From Enterocloster clostridioformis (GTDB taxonomy: Bacteria; Bacillota; Clostridia; Lachnospirales; Lachnospiraceae), in the NCBI RefSeq assembly GCF_020297485.1, contig NZ_JAIWZC010000001.1, forward strand, positions 682,001 through 746,000: a DNA stretch of 64,000 nt, in the 5' to 3' direction. The position numbers and the translations under genes are program-made. This document shows, piece by piece, positions 1-8,228 of this stretch (within the stretch, counting starts at the first letter, position 1; every line of letters starts with the position of its first letter). The notes under the pieces were generated by a model that saw only the letters and a program-made list of their open reading frames with translations, ran no database searches and was not told the origin of the DNA.

Positions 1-1394
1 GGGCGTGCGAAGTGACCCGCCTGGGACTGGGTGTGCCAGCCATGTATAACGACGAAGTCATCATTCCCGCATTGTGTAACAGAGGCGTATCCCTGGCGGA
101 TGCCAGAAGCTATTGTATCATCGGGTGCGTGGAGCCTCAGTGTCCGCATAAGACAGAGGGCTGGCATGACGCTGCATTCTTTAATATTGCCAAGGTCCTG
201 GAAGTCACCCTGAATAACGGCAAGGTAGGCGACAAGCAGCTGGGACCGCAGACAGGCGATATCACCTCCTTTAACAGCCTGGAGGATATCTTTGCTGCAT
301 ACAAAAAACAGATGGAATACTTCGTATATCATCTGGCCGAAGCTGACAATTGTGTTGACTTCGCACATGCAGAGAGAGCCCCTCTTCCATTTCTGTCAGC
401 ATTGGTTGATGACTGTATAGGAAGAGGAAAAAGCGTTCAGGAGGGCGGAGCAATCTACAACTTTACAGGACCTCAGGCATTTGGCGTAGCTGATTCCGGC
501 GATTCCCTGTGTGCTATCAAGAAGCATGTATTTGAGAGCAAAGAAGTGACCATGGCCCAGTTAAAGGAAGCCTTGGCCAATAACTTCGGCTATGCATGCA
601 GTGTTTCCGCTCCTGCGGCTGATGTGTGCACGGATGAGGCGAAGATTTACGAGGCAGTGAAACGGATTCTGAGTAATAACGGTTCCATCAATCTGGCAGA
701 CCTTCAGTCACAGCTGTCCGCGCCAGCACAGGCATGCCGCTGGCCGTCAGCAGCAGAGGCGGCTAAGACAGAAGCGGCCTGTGTGAATGCCGATTATGCA
801 CATATTAAGAGGCTGATGGAGAACACGCCCTGGTTCGGAAACGATGATGATGAAGTGGATATGATTGCAAGACGCTGCGGACAGATTTATTCCTATGAGG
901 TAGAGAAGTATAAGAATCCGCGCGGCGGACAGTTCCAGGCAGGCTGCTATCCTGTATCAGCCAATGTATTATTTGGAAAGGACGTAGGCGCCCTTCCGGA
1001 CGGCAGACTTGCCAAGGCTCCTTTGGCCGACGGCGTATCTCCGAGACAGGGCAAGGATATCAACGGGCCGACGGCAGCAGCCATGTCCGTAGCTAAACTG
1101 GACCATGCAAACTATTCCAACGGTACTCTGTACAACCAGAAGTTCCTTCCCTCCGCACTTGCAGGAGACGAGGGACTGAAGCGTTTCGCATCCATTGTGC
1201 GTTCCTATTTTGACCACAAAGGCATGCATGTGCAGTTTAACGTAATTGACAGGGAAACGTTGCTTGCCGCCCAGGAGCGTCCTGAGGATTACAAGGACCT
1301 GGTGGTCCGCGTCGCAGGATACAGTGCCCAGTTTACCGTTCTGGCAAAAGAAGTTCAGGATGATATTATCAGCCGTACAGAACAGACCTTATAG
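1..1394 (+). CDS. cutC: Choline trimethylamine-lyase, glycyl radical enzyme (C-terminal part, 5' end outside window)
   Basis: This is the C-terminal half of a glycyl radical enzyme that cleaves choline to trimethylamine and acetaldehyde inside a microcompartment. The frame is open from the first bases, so the start lies upstream; about 463 codons of a usual 800-850 are present. The active-site loop reads GCVEP (Cys codon near 126), the variant typical of CutC rather than GCVES (isethionate lyase) or diol dehydratases. The glycyl radical loop RVAGYSA has its Gly at 1317-1319. The activase gene follows after 36 bases, then shell genes, which supports the choline assignment. No frameshift or missing key residue is seen in the visible part. 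Confidence 0.93.
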   Translation, partial: ACEVTRLGLGVPAMYNDEVIIPALCNRGVSLADARSYCIIGCVEPQCPHKTEGWHDAAFFNIAKVLEVTLNNGKVGDKQLGPQTGDITSFNSLEDIFAAYKKQMEYFVYHLAEADNCVDFAHAERAPLPFLSALVDDCIGRGKSVQEGGAIYNFTGPQAFGVADSGDSLCAIKKHVFESKEVTMAQLKEALANNFGYACSVSAPAADVCTDEAKIYEAVKRILSNNGSINLADLQSQLSAPAQACRWPSAAEAAKTEAACVNADYAHIKRLMENTPWFGNDDDEVDMIARRCGQIYSYEVEKYKNPRGGQFQAGCYPVSANVLFGKDVGALPDGRLAKAPLADGVSPRQGKDINGPTAAAMSVAKLDHANYSNGTLYNQKFLPSALAGDEGLKRFASIVRSYFDHKGMHVQFNVIDRETLLAAQERPEDYKDLVVRVAGYSAQFTVLAKEVQDDIISRTEQTL

Positions 1395-1430
1395 TGAGGT
1401 TTCAGCATAATACAGTGAAGGGAGTTCGGC

Positions 1431-2348
1431 ATGGATTCAATCAATTATAATTTAACAGGAACCGTGTTCGACATACAAAGGTTTTCCCTGCATGACGGTC
1501 CGGGAATCCGGACAATCGTGTTTTTAAAGGGCTGTCCTCTCTCCTGCAAGTGGTGCAGTAATCCTGAATCTCAAAGTATCAAGCCAGTTATCATGTATAA
1601 AGCAGCTGATTGCCTCCATTGCGGCCGTTGTATGACGGCCTGCAGGAAGGGGGCAATCAGCCCGGAACATAAAAATTGGGTCAACAGGGATCTGTGCAGC
1701 GGATGTGGCGAGTGTGCCAACGCATGTCCTGCAGGTGCTCTTGTGCTTAAAGGAAAAACAATGTCAATCCAACAGGTAATCCGGGAGCTGAAAAAGGATG
1801 CCACTACCTACAGGCGTTCCGGCGGGGGCATCACCCTGTCAGGCGGTGAACCGCTGGTACAGTATGAATTTGCCTCTGAACTACTGCAGGCATGCAAGGG
1901 GCAGGGATGGCACACTGCTATTGAAACCACAGGCGTGGGAAGCAGGGAAGCCATTGAAAAGGTGATTCCTTATGTGGATACGGTGCTTCTGGATTTAAAG
2001 CACATGGACAGCGGGCAGCATAAAAAGTTTACAGGCATTGGCAATGAACCGGTCATTAAAAATGCTCCCGAAATCTGTAAAATATCCAAAACCGTAATCC
2101 GTGTTCCTGTGATCCCGGGCTTTAATTACTCGGTGGAGGCCATTAAGGCAATTTCGGAGTTTGCCAGAACTCTGGCGGGCATACGGACCATACATCTGCT
2201 GCCGTACCATTCCTTTGGCGAGAACAAATATGGATTGTTAGGCCAGGATTATACTATGAAGCAGGTTAAGCCGCTGGCGCCGGAGGATTTGGAGGAATGC
2301 AGGACAGTGGTGGAGAGTTATGGTTTTCAATGTATCATCGGCGGTTAG
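1431..2348 (+). CDS. cutD: CutC-activating enzyme, radical SAM glycyl-radical activase
   Basis: This 305-residue radical SAM enzyme installs the glycyl radical on CutC using S-adenosylmethionine and electrons from iron-sulfur clusters. The SAM-cluster motif CPLSCKWC (Cx3Cx2C) lies near residues 35-42. Two ferredoxin-type clusters follow, CLHCGRC...C and CSGCGEC...C, at about residues 60-105, as in activases of the larger glycyl radical enzymes. SAM-binding glycines occur in SGGEP near residue 138. It starts at an ATG preceded by GAAGGGAG and is transcribed with cutC. Its need for SAM makes the metK gene later in the same operon noteworthy. Confidence 0.93.
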   Translation: MDSINYNLTGTVFDIQRFSLHDGPGIRTIVFLKGCPLSCKWCSNPESQSIKPVIMYKAADCLHCGRCMTACRKGAISPEHKNWVNRDLCSGCGECANACPAGALVLKGKTMSIQQVIRELKKDATTYRRSGGGITLSGGEPLVQYEFASELLQACKGQGWHTAIETTGVGSREAIEKVIPYVDTVLLDLKHMDSGQHKKFTGIGNEPVIKNAPEICKISKTVIRVPVIPGFNYSVEAIKAISEFARTLAGIRTIHLLPYHSFGENKYGLLGQDYTMKQVKPLAPEDLEECRTVVESYGFQCIIGG

Positions 2349-2375
2349 ACACGATTTTAGAATGGAGGAAGAAGA

Positions 2376-3170
2376 ATGGATCAGCAGTTAATTGAGAAGG
2401 TAATGAAGCAGGTTTCTGACGAGCTTGGTATCAAGCAGGAGGAATGCAGGTCAGAGGCGACAAAGGAAAAATGCTGCGGCAGCAATATCGGACTGACCGA
2501 GTTTGTAGGAACAGCAATCGGAGATACAATCGGACTTGTGATTGCCAGTGTGGACCCCCTTCTGGTAGACGTGATGAAATTAGGCAAATACCGTTCTATC
2601 GGTATTGTAGGCGGAAGAGTCGGCGCCGGTCCTCAGATTTGGGCGGTTGACGAGGCTGTAAAGGCAACTAATACCGAGATTATCTCTGTGGAGCTTCCCA
2701 GAGATACAAAGGGCGGGGCCGGACACGGCAGTCTGATATATATTGGTGCAGACGATGTGTCGGACGCACGAAGAGCAGTTGAGATCGCCCTTCAGGTCCT
2801 TCCGAAATATTTTGGCGATGTATATGGAAACGATGCAGGTCATCTGGAGTTCCAGTATACCGCAAGAGCCAGCTACTGTCTGGAAAAGGCGCTGGGCGCA
2901 CCGGTTGGAAGGGCATTCGGCATGACATGTGCAGGGCCGGCTGCAATCGGTACAGTTCTGGCAGATATTGCAGTGAAGGCAGCTAATGTGGAGGTGGTAG
3001 GGTACTGCTCACCGTCCAGCGGCACCAGCTATTCCAATGAGGTTATCCTTACATTTACAGGTGATTCAGGAGCTGTACGCCAGGCAGTGAAAGCTTCCAT
3101 TGAAGCCGGAAAGAAGATGCTGGGGGCATTGGGGGATGAACCGAAATCTACAACAACTCCGTACATCTAG
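2376..3170 (+). CDS. BMC-T trimeric shell protein, PduB-like
   Basis: This 264-residue protein has two BMC domains in tandem, as in PduB-type trimers that form pseudohexameric shell tiles. The first domain spans about residues 40-150 and the second about 160-255. The N-terminal 20 residues (MDQQLIEKVMKQVSDELGIK) form a predicted amphipathic helix followed by a linker. This resembles the extension of PduB that tethers cargo to the shell. It starts 28 bases after cutD with the ribosome site GGAGGAAG. The C-terminal tail PKSTTTPYI is short and polar. The homologue assignment is firm from fold-level motifs; the exact partner is inferred. Confidence 0.85.
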   Translation: MDQQLIEKVMKQVSDELGIKQEECRSEATKEKCCGSNIGLTEFVGTAIGDTIGLVIASVDPLLVDVMKLGKYRSIGIVGGRVGAGPQIWAVDEAVKATNTEIISVELPRDTKGGAGHGSLIYIGADDVSDARRAVEIALQVLPKYFGDVYGNDAGHLEFQYTARASYCLEKALGAPVGRAFGMTCAGPAAIGTVLADIAVKAANVEVVGYCSPSSGTSYSNEVILTFTGDSGAVRQAVKASIEAGKKMLGALGDEPKSTTTPYI

Positions 3171-3214
3171 TAAGACAGTTCCGGAGAATGTGAATCAATT
3201 AAGGAGGTTCTAAT

Positions 3215-3493
3215 ATGAATGCAGATGCATTAGGTATGGTCGAAACAAAAGGCTTAGTGGGTGCGATTGAAGCAGCGGATGCCATGGTCAAAGCAGCCAA
3301 TGTTTCTCTGGTAGGATATGAGAAGATTGGTTCAGGACTTGTTACCGTCATGGTAAGAGGCGACGTTGGCGCGGTTAAGGCAGCCACCGACGCTGGTGCG
3401 GCTTCTGCGGCAGCAGTTGGAGAGGTTGTATCTACCCACGTTATACCGCGTCCTCATACAGATGTTGAAAAGATTCTTCCACATCTTGAATAA
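3215..3493 (+). CDS. BMC-H hexameric shell protein (first PduA/CmcA-like copy)
   Basis: A 92-residue single BMC domain protein that forms the hexagonal facets of the shell. It opens with [20 protein letters not shown] and has the pore loop KIGSGLVTV, the canonical PduA/PduJ-type pore, so it should pass small polar metabolites. The ribosome site AAGGAGG is strong, as expected for an abundant structural protein. It is closely similar to the second copy at 7888-8166 (about 80 percent by eye), differing mainly in the first three residues, a few helix residues and the C-terminus. An intercistronic hairpin follows it at 3536-3568. Confidence 0.95.
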   Translation: MNADALGMVETKGLVGAIEAADAMVKAANVSLVGYEKIGSGLVTVMVRGDVGAVKAATDAGAASAAAVGEVVSTHVIPRPHTDVEKILPHLE

Positions 3494-3535
3494 AGGCAGC
3501 AGATAAAAACACTTATCTGTCAGCGGTTGCAGCGG

Positions 3536-3568
3536 GGAATGCCCCTATCCAACGGATAGGGGCATTCC
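3536..3568 (+). promoter_or_regulatory. 15-bp perfect intercistronic hairpin after a shell gene
   Basis: Bases 3536-3550 are perfectly complementary to 3554-3568, with a 3-base loop. Only two T residues follow, so it is not a good intrinsic terminator. Its place between a highly expressed shell gene and the next operon gene suggests mRNA 3'-end protection, processing or partial attenuation (inference). Confidence 0.75.
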
Positions 3569-3587
3569 TTGAAACGAGGTGAAGGAA

Positions 3588-4364
3588 TTGAATATCAGTG
3601 AAGAACAGCTGAAAGAACTGGTACTGCGTGTGTTAAGTGACCTGGAGGCGGAAAAAAGAGCGGAATGCATGAAGGATTCCAAACAGACTCTGTATATGCT
3701 GTGCGTATCCCCGTGGAGTGAACGGTATATGGAATTTCTAAAGAAAATGGAAGGGTCGGATGCATATGATATTGTTCCCGTCATCCCCCCATCCTGGAAG
3801 AATATGGGATATGAGGCCAGACTCAGGCAGTCCGTATCCTTTGGCAAAATTCTGTACCGCTCCGGCGAAATGCCGGATAATCTGGACAGAGCAGTGACGC
3901 TGCTTCCGGTAGTTCCCAGGGACGTACTGGTGAAAACAGCATTATGCATCAGCGATACATACGAGACTTCATGGATAGCAGAATGCATGAAACAGGGCAG
4001 CCGGGTTGTATTGCTTCTAACGGGCCTGGAAAAATTTTCCGGAAACGAAAAACCTGCATACCGGAAACGTATCATGGAGTATTACAGACAGGTGCTGGAA
4101 TTTGGAGTCGAGATATGCAGCACAGAGGAGCTTTCGGGCAGAGTCCCTTATGAAATACCGTGTGAAGGGACGGACCGGACAATGGCCTGCCGGACAGAAA
4201 ACAGCACATGTACATTGGAGCCGGATAAAAAGAAAAAAAGAGTAATATCGTCATCCAACGTGGAACAATTTGTTTCTGACGGCGTCATATATCTCCAGCC
4301 CGGAGATATCGTGACGGATTTGGCAAAAGACAGGGCGAAATTTCTAAAGATAGTATTCAAATAA
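3588..4364 (+). CDS. Uncharacterised BMC-locus protein with encapsulation-peptide-like N-terminus
   Basis: I do not recognise this protein with certainty. It has 258 residues if started at the TTG at 3588, which has GAGGTG six bases upstream; the in-frame GTG at 3579 lies inside that ribosome site and is less likely. The N-terminus (ISEEQLKELVLRVLSDLEAE) looks like an amphipathic encapsulation helix. The middle (about residues 35-170) alternates hydrophobic strands and helices like a Rossmann or flavoprotein-type fold. A low-complexity Lys-rich hinge (about 215-222) leads to a C-terminal module with LQPGDIVTDLAKDRA. Placement among shell genes argues for a structural, chaperone or cargo role. 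A distant PduM-like role is possible but unproven. Confidence 0.7.
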   Translation: MNISEEQLKELVLRVLSDLEAEKRAECMKDSKQTLYMLCVSPWSERYMEFLKKMEGSDAYDIVPVIPPSWKNMGYEARLRQSVSFGKILYRSGEMPDNLDRAVTLLPVVPRDVLVKTALCISDTYETSWIAECMKQGSRVVLLLTGLEKFSGNEKPAYRKRIMEYYRQVLEFGVEICSTEELSGRVPYEIPCEGTDRTMACRTENSTCTLEPDKKKKRVISSSNVEQFVSDGVIYLQPGDIVTDLAKDRAKFLKIVFK

Positions 4365-4385
4365 AAAGGAGAGTGAGGTGATAGG

Positions 4386-4949
4386 ATGAAACAGGCATTG
4401 GGATTAATTGAAATCAGCGGACTGTCCACAGCAGTTTTGGCCGCCGATACCATGGCCAAAGCAGCCAATATCCGCATTCTGGAGATTGAAAATACAAAGG
4501 GTCTGGGATATATGACTATAAAGATTGCCGGGGACGTGGGAGCTGTTAACGCTGCCGTCAATGCGGGAAAGCAGATTGGAGCGGCAAACAATAAACTGGT
4601 CTCATGGAAGGTCATTCCAAGACCGTCCGATTATGTGGAACAGGCATTCTGTTGTCCCGAACCGCCAGTACCGCCCTCCCCTCCGATGAAAGAGGCGCAG
4701 GAGGAGACAGGAACCGGAAAAACAGGGGAGACAATGCGGGAAAGCCCGGAAACAGCCGGAGAACCGGAGCCGGACGGCGGGCAGGCAGATTCTGTGAGGG
4801 AAGAGACGGATTCAAAGGATGAGCCGCAGGCAGAAGCCGAACAGCCGTCAGAGGAAGAGGACTTTAAGCTGGCGGAAAAACCAAAGAAAGTTTCCAGGCG
4901 CACATCAGCTGCCAAAGACACAGGTACCGCAAGGACCAAAAACAGTTAA
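4386..4949 (+). CDS. BMC-H shell protein with long acidic C-terminal extension
   Basis: A 187-residue protein. Residues 1-90 form a BMC domain (starting KQALGLIEISGLSTAVLAAD, ending KVIPRPSDYVE), followed by about 95 residues of low complexity. The pore region NTKGLGYMTIKI differs from the KIGSGLV loop of the two other BMC-H copies. The extension is Pro-rich first, then strongly acidic with many Glu, Asp and Gln, and ends basic (KPKKVSRR...). This charge pattern suggests a disordered tail that could bind cargo or link the shell to the cytoplasm. PduK and EutK also carry extensions, but no known domain is visible here. It starts 21 bases after the preceding gene with GGAGAG. Confidence 0.85.
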   Translation: MKQALGLIEISGLSTAVLAADTMAKAANIRILEIENTKGLGYMTIKIAGDVGAVNAAVNAGKQIGAANNKLVSWKVIPRPSDYVEQAFCCPEPPVPPSPPMKEAQEETGTGKTGETMRESPETAGEPEPDGGQADSVREETDSKDEPQAEAEQPSEEEDFKLAEKPKKVSRRTSAAKDTGTARTKNS

Positions 4950-5015
4950 TTGAAATCAGGAATACCGGTAATGGCAAGGGACGGCCGGTTTCTCCGTGAA
5001 AGGAATGTGAAAGGC

Positions 5016-5279
5016 ATGAGATTAGCTAAGATAATAGGAACAGTTGTGGCTACCAGAAAAGATAATTCTCTGGTGGGTTATAAACTGATGATTATCAGAC
5101 GGATTGATGGACATGGTAATTTCATTGATTCAGAGGAAGTGGCTGTGGATTATGTAGGGGCCGGAATTGGTGAGACAGTCCTGATTGGTTCGGGCTCTTC
5201 TGTACGTGTGGACCAGTCCAAGCGGGAGGCCGTCATTGATATGGCAATTATCGGAATCGTAGATACAATGGATATATAG
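5016..5279 (+). CDS. BMC-P pentameric vertex protein (EutN/CcmL/PduN family)
   Basis: An 87-residue pentameric vertex protein that closes the corners of the microcompartment. The start was set at the ATG at 5016 because family members begin MxLAKIIGTVVATRKD; the frame is open upstream to 4950 but those residues do not fit the family. Conserved features are VGYKLMIIRR, a central VDYVGAGIGETVLIGSGSS segment and the C-terminal IGIVD strand. It follows the extended BMC-H gene and precedes an aldehyde dehydrogenase gene. One vertex protein per locus is normal. Confidence 0.92.
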   Translation: MRLAKIIGTVVATRKDNSLVGYKLMIIRRIDGHGNFIDSEEVAVDYVGAGIGETVLIGSGSSVRVDQSKREAVIDMAIIGIVDTMDI

Positions 5280-5317
5280 TGTAATCATTTTTAGTGGGAA
5301 AGGAGGTAATGAATGAC

Positions 5318-6631
5318 ATGAAAAGCAGTATTTACTCCAGCGTGACTGATGCAGTAGCATCTGCAAAGGGAGCCTACGGCAGATATATAAAGCTGACCCT
5401 GAATGAACGGCAGGAAATTCTGGAAGGAGTGAAAAAAGCACTTCGTCCCCTTGCAAATGAACTCGCCGCCATGACAGTTGCGGAAACCGGCATGGGAATT
5501 GTCCAGGATAAGGCACAGAAAATAAAACTTGCCATCGAGAAAACGCCCGGCGTGGAGGACCTGATTACAGAAGTCAATACAGGCGACCATGGAATGACAC
5601 TCTATGAACTTTCCTCTTTTGGTATCGTATGTGCGGTACAGCCATGCACCAATCCCTGCGCGACTCTTATCAGCAACACTATCGGTATGCTGGCTGCGGG
5701 GAATGCAATCATCCATTGCCCACATCCGAGAGCAGTTAAGGTTTCACAATTCCTGACCACGATTATCAGCGAGTCAATCCGCAGTATCAGCGGCATTGAC
5801 AATCTGGTAGTCACCCTTCATGAAAGTCTGATGGGATTTACCACAGAGGTCATGAGCCATCCTGATGTTGACTTGGTTGTCTGCACCGGGGGCAGCGGTT
5901 CCCTGCGCCAGGCCATGACGTCCGGTAAAAAGGTGATTGGAGCCGGACCGGCCAATCCTGTCACGATTGTGGATGCCACAGCGAATCTGGAAAAGGCGGC
6001 CAGAGATATTGTAAGAGGCGCTTCGTTTGACAACAATCTGATGTGTACATCAGAAAAGTGTATGGTTGTGGAGGAGAGCGTATCAGACCGTTTTATATAT
6101 GAACTTCTGAAAAACGGTGTGTACTATATCCGGAATGAGGCGGAAATCCAGAAACTTCTGAATGCCGCAGTCACAGAGGATTTTGTGATTAATAAGAAAC
6201 TGGAAGGCCGGAGCGCCAAGGAGATTCTTGAATATGCCGGCATTCCCGCCAGCAAAGCCATAAAACTGATTGTGGCAGAGACAGGGCGGATGCATCCCTT
6301 TGTTATCACAGAACTTATGATGCCTCTTGTGCCGTTGGTAAAGGCGGCTGATTTTGACGAGGCTCTGGAAATCGCCTTGGAAGTGGAGCAGGGATATAAA
6401 CATACGGCAACCATTCATTCTGAGTCCATCGAGCATCTGAACCGGGCTGCCAGGGAATTACAGACCTCAGTGTTTGTTAAAAACGGTCCTTCCCTTATGG
6501 GAATCGGCTTTGATAAAGAAGGTCATACCAGCTTTACAATCGCAACCACCACAGGAGAGGGAACTACCACGGCAAGGCATTTTGCCCGCAGGAGAAGATG
6601 CACGTTGACAAGTGGATTTTCGATTCGCTGA
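5318..6631 (+). CDS. CoA-acylating aldehyde dehydrogenase homologue, first copy (CutB-like)
   Basis: About 437 residues of the EutE/PduP aldehyde dehydrogenase family, which oxidises acetaldehyde to acetyl-CoA. The presumed catalytic Cys lies in FDNNLMCTSEK, where the family usually has NNxPC; here Met replaces Pro. NAD-site features include VVCTGGSGSLRQAM and GAGPANPV. Start choice is uncertain: AAAGGAGG at 5299-5306 is 11 bases from the ATG at 5318 and only 2 from the ATG at 5309. Unlike the copy at 9739, its N-terminus lacks an obvious encapsulation helix. Choline loci often carry two such genes; this one may have a modified or structural role (inference). Confidence 0.82.
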   Translation: MKSSIYSSVTDAVASAKGAYGRYIKLTLNERQEILEGVKKALRPLANELAAMTVAETGMGIVQDKAQKIKLAIEKTPGVEDLITEVNTGDHGMTLYELSSFGIVCAVQPCTNPCATLISNTIGMLAAGNAIIHCPHPRAVKVSQFLTTIISESIRSISGIDNLVVTLHESLMGFTTEVMSHPDVDLVVCTGGSGSLRQAMTSGKKVIGAGPANPVTIVDATANLEKAARDIVRGASFDNNLMCTSEKCMVVEESVSDRFIYELLKNGVYYIRNEAEIQKLLNAAVTEDFVINKKLEGRSAKEILEYAGIPASKAIKLIVAETGRMHPFVITELMMPLVPLVKAADFDEALEIALEVEQGYKHTATIHSESIEHLNRAARELQTSVFVKNGPSLMGIGFDKEGHTSFTIATTTGEGTTTARHFARRRRCTLTSGFSIR

Positions 6632-6658
6632 TTGTAATTAGGAAAGCAGGTTGATGGA

Positions 6659-7843
6659 ATGATGGAAGGACGGGATGACAGATTTTATTACGTAACTTCG
6701 GAATCTGTAACCGAAGGCCATCCTGATAAGGTGTGTGACCAGATTGCAGACGGCATTCTGGATGCATATTTGGAGCAGGATTCGAAATCCAGGGTGGCAA
6801 TAGAGGCCATGGCATCTGCGAACACGCTGATGCTGGCAGGCGAGGTCACATCAGAGGGCCATGTGGATGCAGCGGCAAAGGCCAGGGAGATTATCAGAAG
6901 AATAGGCTACACGGAACATGGAAAAGGATTTGACGCTGATACATGTATGATATTTACCAATATCCATAACCAGTCACCGGATATTTCCATGGGTGTCACC
7001 AGAAGCAGCGAAACCGGGAAGGAGGTTCTGGGCGGAGGAGACCAGGGAATCATGTATGGCTATGCTGTCAATGAGACAGAAAGCCTGATGCCGCTGTCCT
7101 GCCATCTGGCAAACCGCCTGGCCCAACGTCTGGCCTATGTGAGAAAGGTTCTGAAAACAGATTTTTTATATCCTGACGGCAAAACCCAGATTACGATGAA
7201 GTACGACGAGGCAGGGAAACCGGTGAGCATTCACAGTGTTGTTGTGTCCGCACAGCACGGAGAGGCAGTTTCCCATGAGCTGCTGGACGCGTTTATACGC
7301 TGTACGGTCATAGAGCCGGTCATTGATTCCCGCTGGATTACGCCGGAAACCAGGATTCATGTAAATCCCACAGGACGCTTTGTCATAGGAGGGCCTGCCG
7401 GGGATACGGGCGTCACCGGAAGAAAAATCATGGTTGACACCTATGGTACCGTTGGAAAACATGGAGGCGGCGCCTTCTCGGGAAAGGACCCCACAAAGGT
7501 AGACCGATCGGCTGCTTATATGGCCCGCTATGTGGCTAAGAATATTGTGGCGGCGGATTTGGCAGACCGATGTGAGGTTGCCCTGGCATATGTAATCGGA
7601 GGCATTGAACCGGAGGCAATTACCATTAATACCTTTGGTACCGGCAGGATTCCGGACAGCCACATCGAGGAGCTGGTCAAATCCGTATTTTCATTTGGGT
7701 TGTCTGATTACATAGAAGAACTGAATCTTCGGACACCCCAGTATTTAAAGACAGCGGCATACGGGCATTTCGGAAGGGATGACCAGGGTTTCAGGTGGGA
7801 AGAAACCGACAAGGCCTGGCTGCTGAAACAGTTGGCTTTTTAA
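6659..7843 (+). CDS. metK: S-adenosylmethionine synthetase inside the BMC operon
   Basis: A complete 394-residue methionine adenosyltransferase that makes SAM from methionine and ATP. Family motifs are intact: TSESVTEGHPDKVCDQIAD near the N-terminus, GGGDQGIMYGYA near residue 122, and GGGAFSGKDPTKVDRS near residue 275. It sits 27 bases after an aldehyde dehydrogenase gene and 44 before a shell gene, all on one strand, so it is an operon member rather than a neighbour. No SAM riboswitch-like leader is seen. The likely job is local SAM supply for CutD, or replenishment of the methyl cycle during trimethylamine production (inference). It is probably a second metK copy in this genome. Confidence 0.95.
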   Translation: MMEGRDDRFYYVTSESVTEGHPDKVCDQIADGILDAYLEQDSKSRVAIEAMASANTLMLAGEVTSEGHVDAAAKAREIIRRIGYTEHGKGFDADTCMIFTNIHNQSPDISMGVTRSSETGKEVLGGGDQGIMYGYAVNETESLMPLSCHLANRLAQRLAYVRKVLKTDFLYPDGKTQITMKYDEAGKPVSIHSVVVSAQHGEAVSHELLDAFIRCTVIEPVIDSRWITPETRIHVNPTGRFVIGGPAGDTGVTGRKIMVDTYGTVGKHGGGAFSGKDPTKVDRSAAYMARYVAKNIVAADLADRCEVALAYVIGGIEPEAITINTFGTGRIPDSHIEELVKSVFSFGLSDYIEELNLRTPQYLKTAAYGHFGRDDQGFRWEETDKAWLLKQLAF

Positions 7844-7887
7844 AGTTTTTATAATAAATAAAAAATAACATTCAGGAGGAAAATAAT

Positions 7888-8166
7888 ATGTCAAATGAAG
7901 CATTGGGAATGGTTGAGACAAAAGGTTTGGTAGGAGCAATTGAGGCAGCGGATGCAATGACAAAAGCAGCAAATGTGGCTCTTATCGGTTATGAGAAAAT
8001 TGGTTCCGGCCTGGTTACGGTTATGGTCCGCGGGGATGTGGGCGCAGTGAAGGCATCGGTTGATGCAGGCGCTGCCGCTGCGGCAAATGTGGGCCAGGTA
8101 GTATCCCAGCATGTAATCCCAAGACCGCATACGGATGTAGAGAAAATTTTACCCAAATCGTTATAG
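7888..8166 (+). CDS. BMC-H hexameric shell protein (second PduA/CmcA-like copy)
   Basis: A 92-residue single BMC domain shell protein, nearly identical to the copy at 3215-3493 through residue 60, including the pore loop KIGSGLVTV. It differs in the start (MSNEALGM), in KASVDAG...AAANVGQ and in the last residues PKSL. The ribosome site is CAGGAGG. The pair parallels PduA/PduJ, near-duplicates with different roles in permeability and assembly; whether that holds here is unknown. An intercistronic hairpin follows, as with the other copy. Confidence 0.95.
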   Translation: MSNEALGMVETKGLVGAIEAADAMTKAANVALIGYEKIGSGLVTVMVRGDVGAVKASVDAGAAAAANVGQVVSQHVIPRPHTDVEKILPKSL

Positions 8167-8181
8167 GATGCCAGTAAGTGT

Positions 8182-8204
8182 ATACCGGCTTCCGTGGCCG
8201 GTAT
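8182..8204 (+). promoter_or_regulatory. Intercistronic hairpin after the second BMC-H gene
   Basis: ATACCGGC (8182-8189) pairs perfectly with GCCGGTAT (8197-8204) around a 7-base loop. No T-run follows. The position right after a BMC-H stop codon mirrors the hairpin at 3536-3568. Confidence 0.6.
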
Positions 8205-8228
8205 CCAAACTTCCGGAAGGGGTTGAAC

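Noticed and set aside
6632..6658. SAM riboswitch upstream of metK
   Set aside because: The gap to the upstream gene is only 27 bases and contains just a ribosome site.
3215..8166. Direct repeat formed by the two BMC-H genes as a mobile or recombination unit
   Set aside because: The genes are paralogues similar at protein level, with many silent differences. This is ordinary shell gene duplication.
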